From Pezizomycotina sp. ARF18 (lineage: Eukaryota > Ascomycota): 64,000 nucleotides of DNA. Below, one piece after another: positions 10,822-23,974 of this stretch (the stretch's first letter is position 1; each line of letters begins with the position of its first letter). A model generated the notes under the pieces. That model saw only the letters and a program-made list of their open reading frames with translations. It had not been told where the DNA came from and ran no database searches. The stretch is taken from NCBI GenBank assembly GCA_002224055.1, contig AZLU01000023.1, forward strand, positions 124,001-188,000, written 5' to 3'. The position numbers were made by a program, and so were the translations under genes.

Positions 10822-12494
10822 GAGGTTGGGGAAGGAGCAGTTTTGTCGCGGGGAGTAATGTGCCGCTGCTATGGCGGACGAGAGGGTGCGGCCGCGTATT
10901 CCGGAACTTGGTGGTAATAGTGCAGTGTTGGGGTATTGGGGGAGGGCGGGGGGTATTCGGTTAGTATGAGTCCCGTGCAGGAAGGGGGGGGGAGATTAGT
11001 GAGCTGTCGACTTGTGCGGGGGGGGAGGGGAGGTAAGGAATCCTTTGCTTTATTATTTTTTTTTAGTCTATACCGAAATGGGAATGAGAGTAAAAGAAAA
11101 GGAGGATGCTAATGGTAATGGGGAGGTTTTTTTTATAGGGTGATAGTACGATCGGATGGCTACTCGACGATTCGCCGCGCACGTTCACGGACACAGGCAC
11201 ATGGGTACGGAGAGGAATATTAGCATTGATTCTATCGATGGTTCCGCGGATGTGGGTGATGAAAGCTCGATGGGTATGGGTGGGCTTCTTCAGCTGGATA
11301 GTTCGGATGTGTACGAAGACGAGAAGGCGTTGTTGGGATGATAATGGAGGAGGAAAGGAGAATATTGGGGGGAAGGATTGGAAGAATGAATGATTATCGC
11401 ATATCAGACTTCCTACGGAGAAGGGTAGTTGTTATTGTTTTGGCTACGCCGATTTCCGTTAAGCAAAAGGAAACGTAAATAAGAAGTACAAGAAATGGCG
11501 AATGCCGACTTTTCTTCAAGAGACGGGTTTATGATATTTTCAGCTCTTCTCGGAGCTTGGGCAAATTACACAGGAAAGTAACAAAAAAAAGTATATCATA
11601 TATTCAATACTTAAACTACGTCGGTCGCAAAAGGACTTTGTCGCGTTCGCCCGGCGGACGCCATCTAAGCAGCCTGAGTTGATGCCCTTTCCGAAAATTT
11701 TGTCCATGTTTATGTAGGAAGCTCTTATTACCGTGAGATCAGCGTTTTTCTCTCGTGTTACGCAAAAAAAAAAAAAATTAAAATAAATAAAAATAAAAAA
11801 AATTCTCGCCTTGTAGCCGCTAGCGAAACGGTGAAATATCATCACGGTAGAAACGCGGCACGGCGCTATCATGGAAGCGTTTGCGGCAAGCTTAAGGTTT
11901 GTATGTCATTTGCGCGTCACTTTGATCAATCTTAATAAATATCGACCGTCGGCGGTTATTTACTATTTGAAAAAAAAATTAAAAAATTACATCCGACAGC
12001 GACATCTAGATAACTAGTTCTATGCAGTCTTTCATATATTATGGATACTTCACATATATTTCTTTACCTTTTTCACGAAGCAAGGTTAGACCTCGAGAAA
12101 AGAATCTATTCGTTGTAGACTCGTAGACTCCCATGTGAATACAATTGCTTTTTCGCTTTGAGACTGCATTTGTCATCTCACGGTATAACCCGGACGAATG
12201 AGGAAATGTTTACCTGGATATGCCTGTACAAATACACACATGCGGAGGCTTTTTGACAGAAAACCCACGGAGAAATTGCGAATGAACAGGACGATATTTT
12301 CAAAATATATTCCATCGTGAGGAACACGGGCATGCTTATTCTCCGGTTCCCTACGGTAGCTTGGGAGCTCTTATAAAGACGAGTGGTATCCTTTTGACGA
12401 CGCAGGACAAATCCCCTTGGGACTTTGTGAATCTATAGAAACCTTCATTTAGGTCCTTAAACTCGGAGATAAATCAAGTTAAGGAAGTGTTACG
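10822..12494. other. Intergenic, mostly non-coding
   Basis: Purine/G-rich sequence to about 11400, possibly the end of the preceding gene: 11156-11341 is open and encodes an acidic tail with GGLLQLDSSDVYEDEKALLG. AT-rich DNA follows without a recognised gene. The stretch just before 12495 should hold the glycosyltransferase promoter. Confidence 0.4.
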
Positions 12495-13640
12495 ATGTCG
12501 GACGGCACCAAAGTGGTCGATTCACCTAAAAGTAAGCTTCAAAACTTTTCCGTGCTCCCTATTAAACCCCAGCCGATGTCACGTCGAAGCTCCGCGGAGC
12601 TTTCGGAAGTCTCAACTCGCTAACAAAAGACTATCTCTAAACCTCTCGGACAGTATGGGTAACCCTCCTCTCGAACCTCGGTACCTACCCGGCGCCCTGA
12701 CGCTGGATTTCTCCTTGAAGAAGAGCAAGACGGCGTACCCGTTCGTCGTCCTGTACACCGACGACCTAGAAAAGGAAGCGCTGGATGCGCTAGATAGGAG
12801 GAATATACCTAGGCAGCGGATAGAAACGCTGCTACCTACGGATGGGAAAGGAAGCGTGGTTGTGGAGGAGAGGTTTAACAGTACAACTCTTTCCCTCCCC
12901 CTCTCTTTCTTTTTTAGGATGGAATTGGTCGATGTTATTAATTTTCCATAGGGAACTGGACCCGCCTCGTCCCCTTCAGCATGACGCAGTACGAGCGCAT
13001 AGCGCAGCTGGACGCCGACATGCTCGTCTTGCACAACATGGACGAGCTCATGGACGTTCCCATAACCGGCTCCGAAGCCTTCGCCGCCGCGCGCGCCTGC
13101 GTCTGCACCCATGAATAAAACCCTCCTATCCATCCGATTGGATCCCTCCAACTTGCGCCTACACCCACCACGCCACAAACCCCACCATGGCAGACCAGAG
13201 TGCAACGGCGGTCTCCTGATCATCACACCGAACATGTCAAACTACGAAAAAAGCCGTAGAAGCGATGAAACGATCCGGAGAAGTTATCGACTTATCCGTT
13301 CGCGGAGCCAGTCTTTGCTCAGCGATGTTTTTAGGGAAAAGTGGGTGCCGCTGCCGTATGTTTATAACGCGCTGAAGCGCTGAGGAGGTGTCACGAGGAT
13401 ATGTGGAATGACGCGGACGTGAAGAACGTGCATTATATATTGAGTCCGAAGCCGTTGGGCGGATAAGAGGGAGGTGGACGATGATTGCACAGGTGGTGGT
13501 TGGCGGCGGACGATGAGAGGCGGGCGATCGAGAAGGGGTTGGGATTGATGATGGGTTCTGAGTTGGGAACGGGGACTGGATATATTTATATTGTATATGT
13601 ATCTACGAGACAGTCGAAGGTAGATTTACTGAGTGTTTGA
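12495..13640 (+). CDS. Glycosyltransferase family 8 protein, glycogenin/galactinol-synthase-like (introns, frame-broken)
   Basis: Transfers a sugar from a nucleotide donor, judging from the family. It starts at the ATG at 12495 (MSDGTKVVDSPK), followed at once by an intron donor GTAAGC. The second exon gives YLPGALTLDFSLKKSKTAYP and FVVLYTDDLEKEALDAL, the usual GT8 start after the first strand. After an intron of about 75 bases (ending ..CATAG near 12951) comes NWTRLVPFSMTQYERIAQLD with the DxD metal/UDP-binding motif in QLDADMLVLHNMDEL. Later blocks are CNGGLLIITPNMSNYE, KWVPLPYVYNALK, ADVKNVHYILSPKPW (the HYxxxKPW signature) and WWLAADDERRAIEKGL. Length and order fit small fungal GT8 enzymes. 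Several frame changes interrupt the second half and the exact stop is uncertain. Confidence 0.75.
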
Positions 13641-14025
13641 GCCTACCCTGATACTAGCTTTTTCAGCAGGAGCGACTGCTGCTAATGACGTTCGACACCG
13701 GGAAACTCGGCGTGTGCGCCATGATCCTACTACGTAGAAGAGGAGCAAAACGAGAGGCGTGACGAGCACTATTAGACTTTTCAATACCCGATATAGAGCA
13801 CCTTGAAGACATGGGAAATTGCCACATTTTTTTTCCTGTTTTTTTTCCTTTTTTTTTTTTGTTATTTTTGTTGTACATAAGGGCCTAGAAGTCTTTTAAG
13901 ACGATTCAAGTAGATGTGTATACCTTCTATTAAGAAAAAAAAAAAAAAAAAAAAAAAACAGAACACGTTAATTTTTTTTTGTTCGCCTTTGAAGAGCAAA
14001 GATGGTTAATCAGCGATCATTCCTT
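13641..14025. other. Convergent intergenic spacer with homopolymers
   Basis: Lies between the 3' ends of the GT8 gene (plus) and the NLR gene (minus). It holds T runs at 13826-13860 and an A24 run at about 13936-13959, which may belong to the two 3' UTRs. Confidence 0.5.
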
Positions 14026-17000
14026 TCATTTGGAAACCAATAGTTGCCGAGCGAGCCTGTTCTCGCATCCTTGTAATAAGACCAATGAACCCCTTGTACA
14101 ATAGTGAGTTGACAATAAAATCCTTGCAAGGTCCAACGAGCGTTTAGCAAACGAAGCGGCTTTTTCAATTCTCCCTCCCTGAAATAGCAACGCCCGATAC
14201 CATAGTTCCAGCGATGGAGATAGTAGAGATACGGTGTCTGTCCCATATACTTTCCAATCCAATTCCCTTTCGAGTTCCAAGCACTTCTGGTATCTCGGCA
14301 TGCTTCGTCTGACTTGAAGCCAAATAAGCGTCCGCAGATCGCTTAAGGCTTTCAAGGTCCATGATGGTTCAGGCCCAGTTTTTCCTCCCTGTCAGCGAGA
14401 ACACGAAGATGGTATGGGATGACCTGGTTCAGATATGTATTCTCCTCTAAAGTAATACGATCGCTAGGGTGCCCATGAGCAAGTCCTAGTTAATGAACTT
14501 CAGAATTGGGTAACATGTCCTTTCTAAGAGCCTACAAACTAAGCCCTGTAACTATCCTTCGCCCGAACACTACTCTTTCTTCTTTGAGGAAAAGAATAAT
14601 CATGAAATAAATAAAAATAAAAATAAAAAATTTAATGCATAGGAGACGAGATAGGTAGGGCGCTGAGGAGGTTACTCATTCTAACGCATCCTTTTCACTA
14701 AGGAGCCGGAGCACAATTTTAGATTTATCATAATCTTTTAGCAGATTTGAGTCTCCAATTCGTTGATACAGGCCTTATAGTACTCTCTGGCTTCATTTGG
14801 GCTTCCCCAAGCGATAACAAGATCTGGCTAAGACAATGTAAACTATAAATATTGTATTATTATTTCTTGAGCTGTTGCCAAAGCTTTCAAGAGCCAAGGC
14901 ACTGCTGTTGTATAGTCAGAAGTGTAATAAAAGTGCTCGCCGATGGAATAGAAATGCATGGAGATACTATTCGATGACGGCATTGCTGTTTTCAACGCTT
15001 CAAGATACTCAACTGAGCTTGCACATGGGGAAGGTAAAGTCTTCGCAGATCCCAGCGGTGCTTTTGCCTTGCTTTCACGGGTCGATAAGGCAGCTATTTC
15101 GACAGCTATCCGAATGATCACGCTGCTTAGATGTTCATTTTCAACAACTATGTTGTTCCCAATCTCTCGAAAGAGATCATGCACCATACGCTTTCCGGAA
15201 GCCTGCGGATCAGACCAGTTGCAGCAAGTGTGTCGATAGCAGCTTCCAGTTCTCAAGTCGAGAGCTCATACGCCGGGCGGCTTATTATAGTCTCCCGGAT
15301 GTGTACGGGCTGAAGTGCCTGAGACTCGCCGCCCGGTGCGGGCTTCTCGTTGCGAAAGAAACGCTTGAACATCTCCCACCGCGATCTTTTTGACTTTGTT
15401 TTGTGGCGACGGTTGCTGCCGTATCTGCTGTTGCGTTTTCGTCGATTAACGTCTAGATCCGAAATTGATGAGGCCCACCTGGCGCCAGCATCGTGCATAG
15501 AATTTCTCCGCTCGCATACATACAAAGGATGTAGAAAAGATAGACGAATCCTCGTTGGACTCCTTCGCACTCTCAAGTGAAACTTGGATTATAGCTGTTA
15601 TAGTGCGCTCGTACGGATTCGCCAAGCCTAGGAAATGCTGCTTCTCTAGCTTCAAGCTTTCGTAGTACTCCACCAGGTTCCACTCTTCCGGCGTGAAGAA
15701 ATAGTGGCGAGCTGATAAAGTGCTAGCGGGAGGCCGGCCACTTCCCTGGATATCATCTTAGCAACATTTATGTTTTCTTCTGTGTTCTCGAGCTCGGTCT
15801 GGTTCAGTATCATTGTGCCGCCTCCCCGTCGTCCATCTGCTCAGTTCCACTACAGCCTTCTTACCGCAAAGCTCCACGGCGAGACTTCGTTCCGGGTAGT
15901 GAATAGGATATGGCCGACTCCCTTGAATAGCTGATGGGAGAAAGTCCCTGACGATGCCAATGCTCTCACATTATCGAATATTAAGCAGCCAGCCGGATTG
16001 CTATAGAGCCTTGCTTGAAAATGCTGATCTGTTGAGCGCGCTCATCGCACTTTCTTAACCTAAATTTAACGAGATGATGGCAAATCGTTCACAAGGCTTG
16101 CGTCCGACGTCGCATTCACGAAAAAGTGTTGTGATACCGTTTGATGCTGTGGCTGATGTGAGCATATTGGATCGCGACCTGCGACTTGCCCATTCCTACC
16201 AAACCGAAGATACCTGCGTGTATCAAATTCGATGTAGCATTGACACCTATGTTTTGGCTAAAGTATGAGGACAGAAAGTTGAGCGCCGTACTTCTTCCAG
16301 TGGAATTTTGCGTTGCGTCGGGGACCAGGATATTGACGTTGCGGAAGTACCCAGATGCCAGCCGAAGGTGTGGTAGCGATAATTGAAGTTATCTAGTATA
16401 TTAACTTATTAGCCATGACGGACACACATATACACACACATATTGGGGAAAGTGTTTTTTTCCTCTCTTTTTTTTTAAGAGATTAAGATCTGTTTGCTCT
16501 CCCTTGAGACATGCTAGCTTTTGGTTCAGATTGCGGAACTCTAAGGCAACGAATTTTGTTAGTACGATGTATTAGGCTAAGTGAATCTTTACAGGAGATT
16601 TACCTGTAGTATTTCTATCAATATCCACGCATACGCAGCTTTGTCGACATTCTCCATTATCCTATTCATATTCCTCATTGCGATCTTGAAGGGCTCGCTG
16701 ATCGGCCTCATAACGGAAGCGCTCATTTCTTATTTACGAAAAAAGAAAAGAGAGAGAGATGGTTGATTAGTTCTCTGCTTTGAATAAAAAAACTTTCGAC
16801 GGTAACTCACTGAAGTTGCGTTTCGAGTATAACTCGACAGCCTTTACGCAGAATTCCATTACTTCTTCATAGAAAAGAACGACTTGATCAAGTAGTAGTT
16901 TAGTATCTGCACTGTTCAGGGCCTTCAGATACATAGAGAATCGGAATATCGCGAATGCAACAACCTCAATAAGTCACAAAACGTTTCGAAGGAGTCGATA

Positions 17001-17813
17001 TATCTCATCCGATCTAATTGCTTCCTCAATTAAGGTCGATTTTCTTTCTGACTTCAGAGTGAGAACATACTATGGCAAGAAACCTAAGACCTCCCCATAT
17101 ATTGATAGCGGTGTCGGATCTACTCCCGTTAACAGATCTACCACGGAAACAAGCCAAAGTCGAGAGCGTATCACATACTAACTTGCGACAGCGCGTCGCC
17201 GACTGCAGCATAACGCTCACGCCGTCTACGAAAAGGCGGCTAAATTTTGATAAAAGCTGTCCGACTTTTCTTCCTCTCAGCCTCGTGCTGTAGAGTCGCA
17301 TTCTTGAGGTCTTCTACCACGTCGTGAAGCGTAATATCGGCCTGTAGCGACTTGAACTCGTCGTCGGAAAGTCTGTTCTTACGGTTGGAGGATGCCGTAT
17401 CCCTGGAGGATCTGATTGCCTAGGTCAACAATGGTGGGGTCACTAATTATATTTGTTAACCTTTTTGTCTTGAACCTCCGAAGTCCCCGCCTAACGATTG
17501 CAAGACCTTACGCGGTCTTGCTAGGAATGGTAACATCTATTATTTTTTGCAGTGTTACACAAGAAATACTCACCTAGCGACAAGGTTTATGGCAGCCATC
17601 GGTCGTGATTTTCATTACGTAGCTAGGACGAGAGAGGTTGTCTTTACGACAGGAGCTGGAGTCTCTGGAGGATCGTGAAGTTTTACTTGTCATGGAGCCG
17701 CAATATCTAACCTCCTCATGTCGCGGCCTTCTCTTCGATTGAAGGGAAGGCTGAGTTGTTTCTGTGGCGTTTGACCCTATTCGCACAGCCACAATACCCA
17801 GCATATCGTGCAT
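14026..17813 (-). CDS. NLR-like STAND receptor: DUF7708-like N-terminus, NB-ARC, TPR (introns, frame-broken)
   Basis: Candidate intracellular receptor that oligomerises on ligand binding. Starts at the ATG at 17813 (MHDMLGIVAVRIGSNATE); a donor GTGAGT at 17573 and acceptor near 17421 bound an intron. The N-terminal domain reads LSDDEFKSLQADITLHDVVE, AERKKSRTAFI, LSKFSRLFVDGVSVMLQSA, then VVLFYEEVMEFCVKAVELYS. This matches the helical DUF7708-type domain of fungal NACHT/NB-ARC proteins. NB-ARC: P-loop GIFGLVGMGKSQVAIQYA (about 16206-16183), Walker B GCLLIFDNV (about 15990-15968), RNBS-B GHILFTTRN (about 15914-15892) and GLPLAL (about 15737-15722). The C-terminal 1.3 kb is tetratricopeptide-like: EYLEALKTAMPSSNSISMHF, AREYYKACINELE, YQKCLELERE, EKAASFAKRSLDLARILLST. 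There are several frame changes. One continuous stretch of about 80 codons covers the P-loop. The ligand and output are unknown. Confidence 0.75.
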
Positions 17814-20800
17814 ATTGGTTATAGCATAGGAGAAGGAATATTATTATTGTGTTTAATACGACGCTGTTAATCCCTAAGATATAGAAACAATATAACTCCG
17901 TATGTTCACGTTTAATGTTTCAAAACGTGTAAATTGCTGCAGAAAACTCGCTGTAAGATGTGTAAAGCCGTTCAGCTATTAATCCTAACATAGGGGCGGG
18001 AGGGTATCACGAGAGCTTTGTTATACCCTGTACCCCTGACAATAATGGCTTGTATTTGGAATAAATGTTTTATATTATTTTTCTTTTATATCCGGTCAAA
18101 CCTCATTAAAAGGAAACATCTCAAAGCGGAGATAAACGAATGTATATGAATACTTTACTGTATTATAGTAATATTATAATAATAATTGTACGATTTCACA
18201 AGCTGTCTTGGTGTTTTGAACGATTATAAAAACGCACGGGCGTGTTTCTCTCACGCGCTCAAGGCGGCACCAACAAAAAATAAAACAAAAAAGAAAACCT
18301 CACTTTATAGGATTATATGCTAGCTCCTCAAAGTAATTTACCCGCAAAGCTCTCTGCGCAGATGAGGCTTTAACGTTCAAATTGATTAACATGTCTTTTT
18401 ATAGTCAGTCTCGTTGGAGAAACATGAGTAAAAAAAGTCTAGAGGCATTTATGACCAATCCGAGTTTGCGGTCCCAACGGGTTCGCTAAAACGAGACTCC
18501 CGCACATCGGGAAAATATACGGATAATTATCAACCAGGACCCTAAATCTTCATTGAAGGATAATGAAGAATCGCAATTGATATGAAATTTTGATTATGGT
18601 AAACCACATTATTGCGAACGCTTGAGTAATATTTCTAGTCTCGATAAGTGGGGGTGATATCGATGCTCATCGACCAATCGTGTTATTTCTCGAATGGATT
18701 GGCGAACCGTCGGAAATGTCGGGGAAGCAATTTATAAGACGTCTAGTCTTATGAGAACTTGCCCAGAAGAAAGGCAGTGATCTTCCTTTATTATTAATAA
18801 TGCCGCGAGAAGCATGATGTTTAAGGTAATCTCAGCGATCGTGACGAGGGAGTGAATGGCCCAACAAGAGAAATTTTACAAAGAGACGAACAGGTAGCGA
18901 GAAATAGTCTCCCTAGGTGACCTAAAGGCAGTCATTTAGCATTGCTATCATTGAACGTGCGATGAGGGTTTCACCAAAGTTCTTTTATCCATCAGCAAGA
19001 CTCGACAGTCAGTTTCAGAATTAAATATCTTTATCTTATTCTAATCCCTCTGACTCGGAGCACGTCCAGGCATTTGGGTGTAAGGCGGAGGACTGGGTTC
19101 TGGCACACCCTGTATCGTTCTCATGGGCTTATGTTGGTGTAAAGGTTAAAACAAGGCCTCGGGGCTATAGGCTAAATATAAATTTTTGGAGGCGCGCAGG
19201 ATTCTCGCGTAATTACTAAAATTTACCACGATGACCGATTGGCTGAGCTAAAACTCAAATCTTTTTTCTCAGCGGGAGGATTTTTCTCGAGATCCTGAAG
19301 CCGCCGCTCCTAAGGACGAGCGATTGGTTGCTTGCCAGAAAACGCCCCCCTCGGAGGTTTCCACTAACCTCTGAGCCTAGGGGTACTTCTCGTGATAGCT
19401 TCGACCTTGGTGTAACGGAAAATTGTTCTGTCCTCCTACATTGCGCCACTTTCCCGTAGCTGTTTCCAGGAGAGGCGCTCCAGGCTTTTCGCAATTCGCG
19501 GTGGCAAGATACCATCCTCAAAAATGGATGTGTACGGCTATGGGAAAGTGGATATAGGATTCAGGTGATGATTGCCAAGGAGCGAAATCCAGGGAAGAGT
19601 TCCTAGGTGCTCAAGGCAACTACTTGCTTACCGAAAAGAGGTAAAGGTAACTAGTCACTAAAAGATAAGAGAGAGAAAGAATCTTCTCTATAGATATATT
19701 TGTTTCCGCTTTATCAGCTTCTGAGTGGTGGGCTTTCATGGGTTTCAATTTACCTTACCTAACAAGATTCTGAAGAAGGGACAATTCTGAGCGAGCTTAT
19801 TATTTTGCTCGGGTGACCTTCTTGACCCAGGGTATTCAGCCAAGAGGAGGACCATGGCTGCCTTCCCCAACGAGCTTTTCTCGGTTGCGACACCTTTTAG
19901 AAGAGTCTGTCTTGGATTATTTCCAATGCTCTGTAATTTGCGGGGCTTATTCCTTGAGTTGTCTTGGTATATTGTGAAACCCTGCGACTTTGCGTGGTTG
20001 CTTATCTTTTTAGTTTGTGGACGATCACCAGTGCGAGAATACGGTCCATAAGTTTTCGAAAAACACAGATAACGCTTGGGGAAATTTGCACTCGGCACTA
20101 TGATCGCATTTATCCGTCGTAAACGTTTCGTGGTAGCCGATAACTATAACTCATCGGCATTCATCCGGGACGACGCGCGCTTTTTGGTAGCTTTCAGGCA
20201 ATCGTTGAGCTCCGTCTCGGGGTTATTATGCCTATAAAGATATTTCCATTAGTCAACGGTTCCGATTTGAACAATATCCCGCGCCGACGTCGTGACGCTA
20301 GCGCATAAATTTGAAAAATTTTTCAAAAAAAAATTTTTTTAAGCTATTTTTCCTTCCATAGAGAAAAAACCCAAAAGCTCGTCGAGAATGCATCACATGT
20401 GCGGGATATGTTTCTCGTCAAGTCTCAGCTCAACAGAATGGAGAGAAACAAGGCGCGAGCGATTATTATGGCAGCCTGGCTGCAATGCGATAACTAGCGA
20501 ACATGATCCTTTCGCTGTTACCCCGTAACTGTGGAGATTACGTATCATTGTGCATGGCTAAGATTTCTTGACGATCCAAAAGTAGAGGGTAGTGTGAGGG
20601 TTGGTGAAACCTTGGCGATGACAGGCAACATGGATGAGCGAGGCCATTGCACACCATTATGGTAAGGAAAGGCTGGTTAATAACACAGGCGGTTTAGAGT
20701 CCACCGCTTGACAATCTGCTGGGAGCTTTTGTCAAACGTTGGACGACCTGCTATTCTGGCCCCTGCTCGTAGTAAGACCGCTTTGGGCCGTGGCTCCATT

Positions 20801-21132
20801 GACTTGGATTCTAGATTTTTTTTTGTTAGCAAACAAATTCTTACATGTGTACAAGGTTCACACCGCCTCCATACATTGGCAAGGTTTTCTAACGATTTAT
20901 AAAAGGCGCACGATTTCCCACATGTCGACCTTAAGTCATTTCATGCTTTCCCGCTCACGTTTTAAGGTTTCCGAAACTTGGGATTCGAGACCTCGCTGAG
21001 CCAATCAATACAAGGAATCGAAAGGCTTACCTCCAAATACTCAGCCAGCCTTGTATCTCGTTCAAGCACAGTCATCCTGTGCAAAATTAATACCGATTAA
21101 CTGTTTCTAATCGAATTGCAACGACAAACGCG
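17814..21132. other. Gene-poor AT-rich stretch
   Basis: More than 3 kb without a supported gene. An open minus-strand stretch at 19745-20098 (117 codons, containing SQGFTIYQDNSRNKPRKLQS) looks weakly protein-like but has no in-frame ATG; it could be an internal exon. The segment 20100-20310 is more GC-rich than its surroundings and may be an insertion. The bases just before 21133 should hold the permease promoter. Confidence 0.4.
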
Positions 21133-22934
21133 ATGACGACTGTTCACCGGCGGGTGGGAGCTCGCCGACGGCTCTGATGGCGGTGAAAGGGACATATTGA
21201 GGAACACCAGCGTGTCGATGATATCGACGCTGGCCATAGCCACAGCCTGCACAGGGGTCTTCAGGCAAGACAAATGTATGGATCCCTGCTGATTTTTAGT
21301 AAGTGTAGCATTCGCGACTAACATTAAATCTTTGACTACTGTAGTACAATGATTGCGCTCGGAGGTGCCGTGGGAACGGGCCTGATTATAGGAACAGGCT
21401 CAGCCTTAATCAAAGCGGGACAGCGCCGGTCTTGATATCATATACCCTTGTTGGTTTCTGGTATATCTCGTAATGTGCGCTCTGGGCGAAATGGCGACTC
21501 ATTTCCGATGGCTTCTGGGTTCACTGGCTATGCTTCTGTAAGACGCTCGATTTCTGAGTTACACTGTCGATAACAGTGGAACATCTCACTAACATATTCT
21601 TTAGCGTTTCTGTGACGAATCTTTAGGCTTTGCTCTAGGTTGGACTTACTGGTTCAAATATATCATCGTAACACCGAATCAGCTCACCGCAGCGGCGCTG
21701 GTGATTCAGTTCTGGCTTCCCCGATCCAAAGTAAACCCTGGGTCTGGGTTGCGATCTTCTTGGTCGTCATAGTCTGCATCAACTACTTCGGCATCAAGTT
21801 CTTCGGAGAGTTCGAGTTCTGGCTGTCTAGCATTAAGGTTATTGTCATCGTGGGGTTAATCCTTCTCTGCTTCATCTCGCTTTTGGCGGGGGACCAGACC
21901 ACGATGTTAAAGGATTTCGGTATTGGAAAAGCCTGGCGCCTTTAAAGAGCTTCATGGTACAGGGACTGGGGCGTTTCGTTGCTGTTTGGTCGACAATGGT
22001 GACAGCTACGTTTGCGTACCTTGGGACGGAACTAGTCGGTGTAACGGTTGGAGAAGCAGAGAACCCTCGACGAAATATTCCCAGGGCTATCAAACTCACC
22101 TTCTTCCGTATCCTGTTCTTTTACGTCCTCGCTGTCTTGCTTCTGGGCATGAATGTTGCGTATGACGACAAGAACCTAAAGAAGGCTTCCAAGTCAGGAA
22201 CGTCTGCCAACGCTTCCCTTTCGTTGTGGCTATTATCTCCGCCGTATCAAGGTCCTGCCACAAATCATGAACGCTGCGATCCTCCTCTTCGTCTTTCCGC
22301 GTCAAATTCTGATCTGTATATCGCCTCACGTACGATTTATGGTCTTGCTGCCGAAGGAAAGGCTCCAGCGTTTTTAGCCAGGACTGACAAGCGCGGTGTG
22401 CCAATCTATGCCTTGGCTTAGTTCGCTTTTCGGGTGCCTGGCATTCATGAACGTTGGTACATCTTCACAGACCGTTTTCGGATACTTTGTGAATCTCGTC
22501 AGCATTTTGGGTCTCCTTACCTGGATCTCGATCCTCGTTACTCATATAGCCTTCGTACGCGCCCGTCGTGCACAGGGTCTCGCGGACAGTGACATGTGTA
22601 CACCGCCCGTTCGGCATGTGGGCTCCGTTGGTGCTCTGATCTTCTGTTGCATTATTGCTCTTACGAAGAACTTTGAAGTCTTCATCGGAAAATTTGACTA
22701 CAGAACTTCATAACGGGATATTTGGGGATACCATATACTTGATCTTAATATTTGGTCATAAATATTCACACGTTCGAAGGGTATCAAGCAATAGATGTGG
22801 ACTTATTCTCTGGCAAGGCTGAGATTGACAGGGAGGAAGAAAGGTTCCTCGAACAACAAGAAAGAAGAAGACAAGAAGGCAACTTCGGCAAGAGGGAGAA
22901 GTTCTACAACAGATACATCAGTTGGCTTTTCTAA
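21133..22934 (+). CDS. Amino-acid permease, fungal YAT/APC family (two clear introns, frame-broken)
   Basis: Plasma-membrane proton symporter for amino acids with about 12 helices. The likely start is the ATG at 21133. The N-terminal exon ends HSLHRGLQARQ, and intron 21276-21344 (GTATGG..CTAAC..TAG) joins it in phase to ITMIALGGAVGTGLIIGTG, the hallmark of helix 1. A second intron, 21538-21604 (GTAAGA..CTAAC..TTTAG), follows PMASGFTGYAS and leads to RFCDESLGFALGWTYWFKY. Later blocks are NQLTAAALVIQFWLP, INYFGIKFFGEFEFWLSSIK, FAYLGTELVGVTVGEAENPR (the TELVGITAGE motif), IASRTIYGLAAEGKAPAFLA and FGYFVNLVSILGLLTWISIL. The cytosolic tail ends REKFYNRYISWLF. At least seven frame changes interrupt it, yet splice sites and motifs are intact. 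Substrate specificity cannot be read. Confidence 0.85.
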
Positions 22935-23974
22935 AAAGAAGGTCTGCGAGGTGGCTTTCATCCATTCATTTGTGCCCTGTCTGCCTGGTAGCCTCTGGAT
23001 CTTTCTTATTTTTGTGTTTTATTTTATGGCTCTCTTCTTTTGTTAATGTTTTCAAATCTGTATCTTTATAATGTACCATCAATATGAGTTCCAATGACAA
23101 AGTTGAATATCCTCATGATTCACACTTGTTGGCGATATGAAAAGCACTTCTACGGTCATGATATACAATACCACATCCTTCTTTCTTCTCCACGCTCTAC
23201 CATGTCCAATATGTCAAAATCGCCGTAATATTACATATCAAATCCCCCCCCGGGTCCTCTCGCGGTTTTGAAACATCGTTAAGCCACTGAAATAGTCCCT
23301 AATGCTTTTGGTTGGTCCTCCAAGCCCGGCTCAGTTCTAAACAATCGAATGATTAATCACATCAATAAGAGACGTGGCAGGCACTCCAAGCCAATCATGC
23401 TTGACGGAATGCACGCGCTGTATGTTCATATCCGACTTCCCCAAGCAATACTTATGTCTACTTCTCGATCTATTTCATTTCCATTTTTATTTTCCACTTT
23501 GGGACAGAGGACTTTCTGATAGAATAAACTTTGTGGATTACAGACAGTCTGTTGGAGGAGCCTTGGGCCTTGCGGGCCACCGAGGACTGTTTTCATGCTC
23601 CCAGAGGTGTTATTTCCCGAAGTCAGTCTGTGGGATACCTCTACATTTGCGTTCAGAGCGGATGCCGAGTCATGGCCCATGCTCTATTGAATAGCATGGT
23701 CTTCCCGGCTTGTCCATGACTCTATCAAATGGACTAAATTATAGAACGATCTTTGAAGCATTTGCTCTAGTTTGCTCTAGCGGTTCCCAAGAATAATGTA
23801 TCTTGCTCTATAGAAATTAGCTCTCACTGGTCCGCGGAGGGTATTTAGCAAAGACGCATCAAACCTTGACTAGAAGGATTCTCATTTATACACCACACCT
23901 TTCTTCTAGTCAGTACTTCACTAGAGTTATCAATCTAGTTCTCGTCGAATCATGATCGGCGAGTCGTCTGAGCA
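22935..23974. other. Intergenic
   Basis: No supported gene. Overlapping open stretches at 23374-23719 on both strands show no recognisable protein. A short tandem (TTTGCTCTAG twice) lies at about 23761-23780. Confidence 0.4.
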
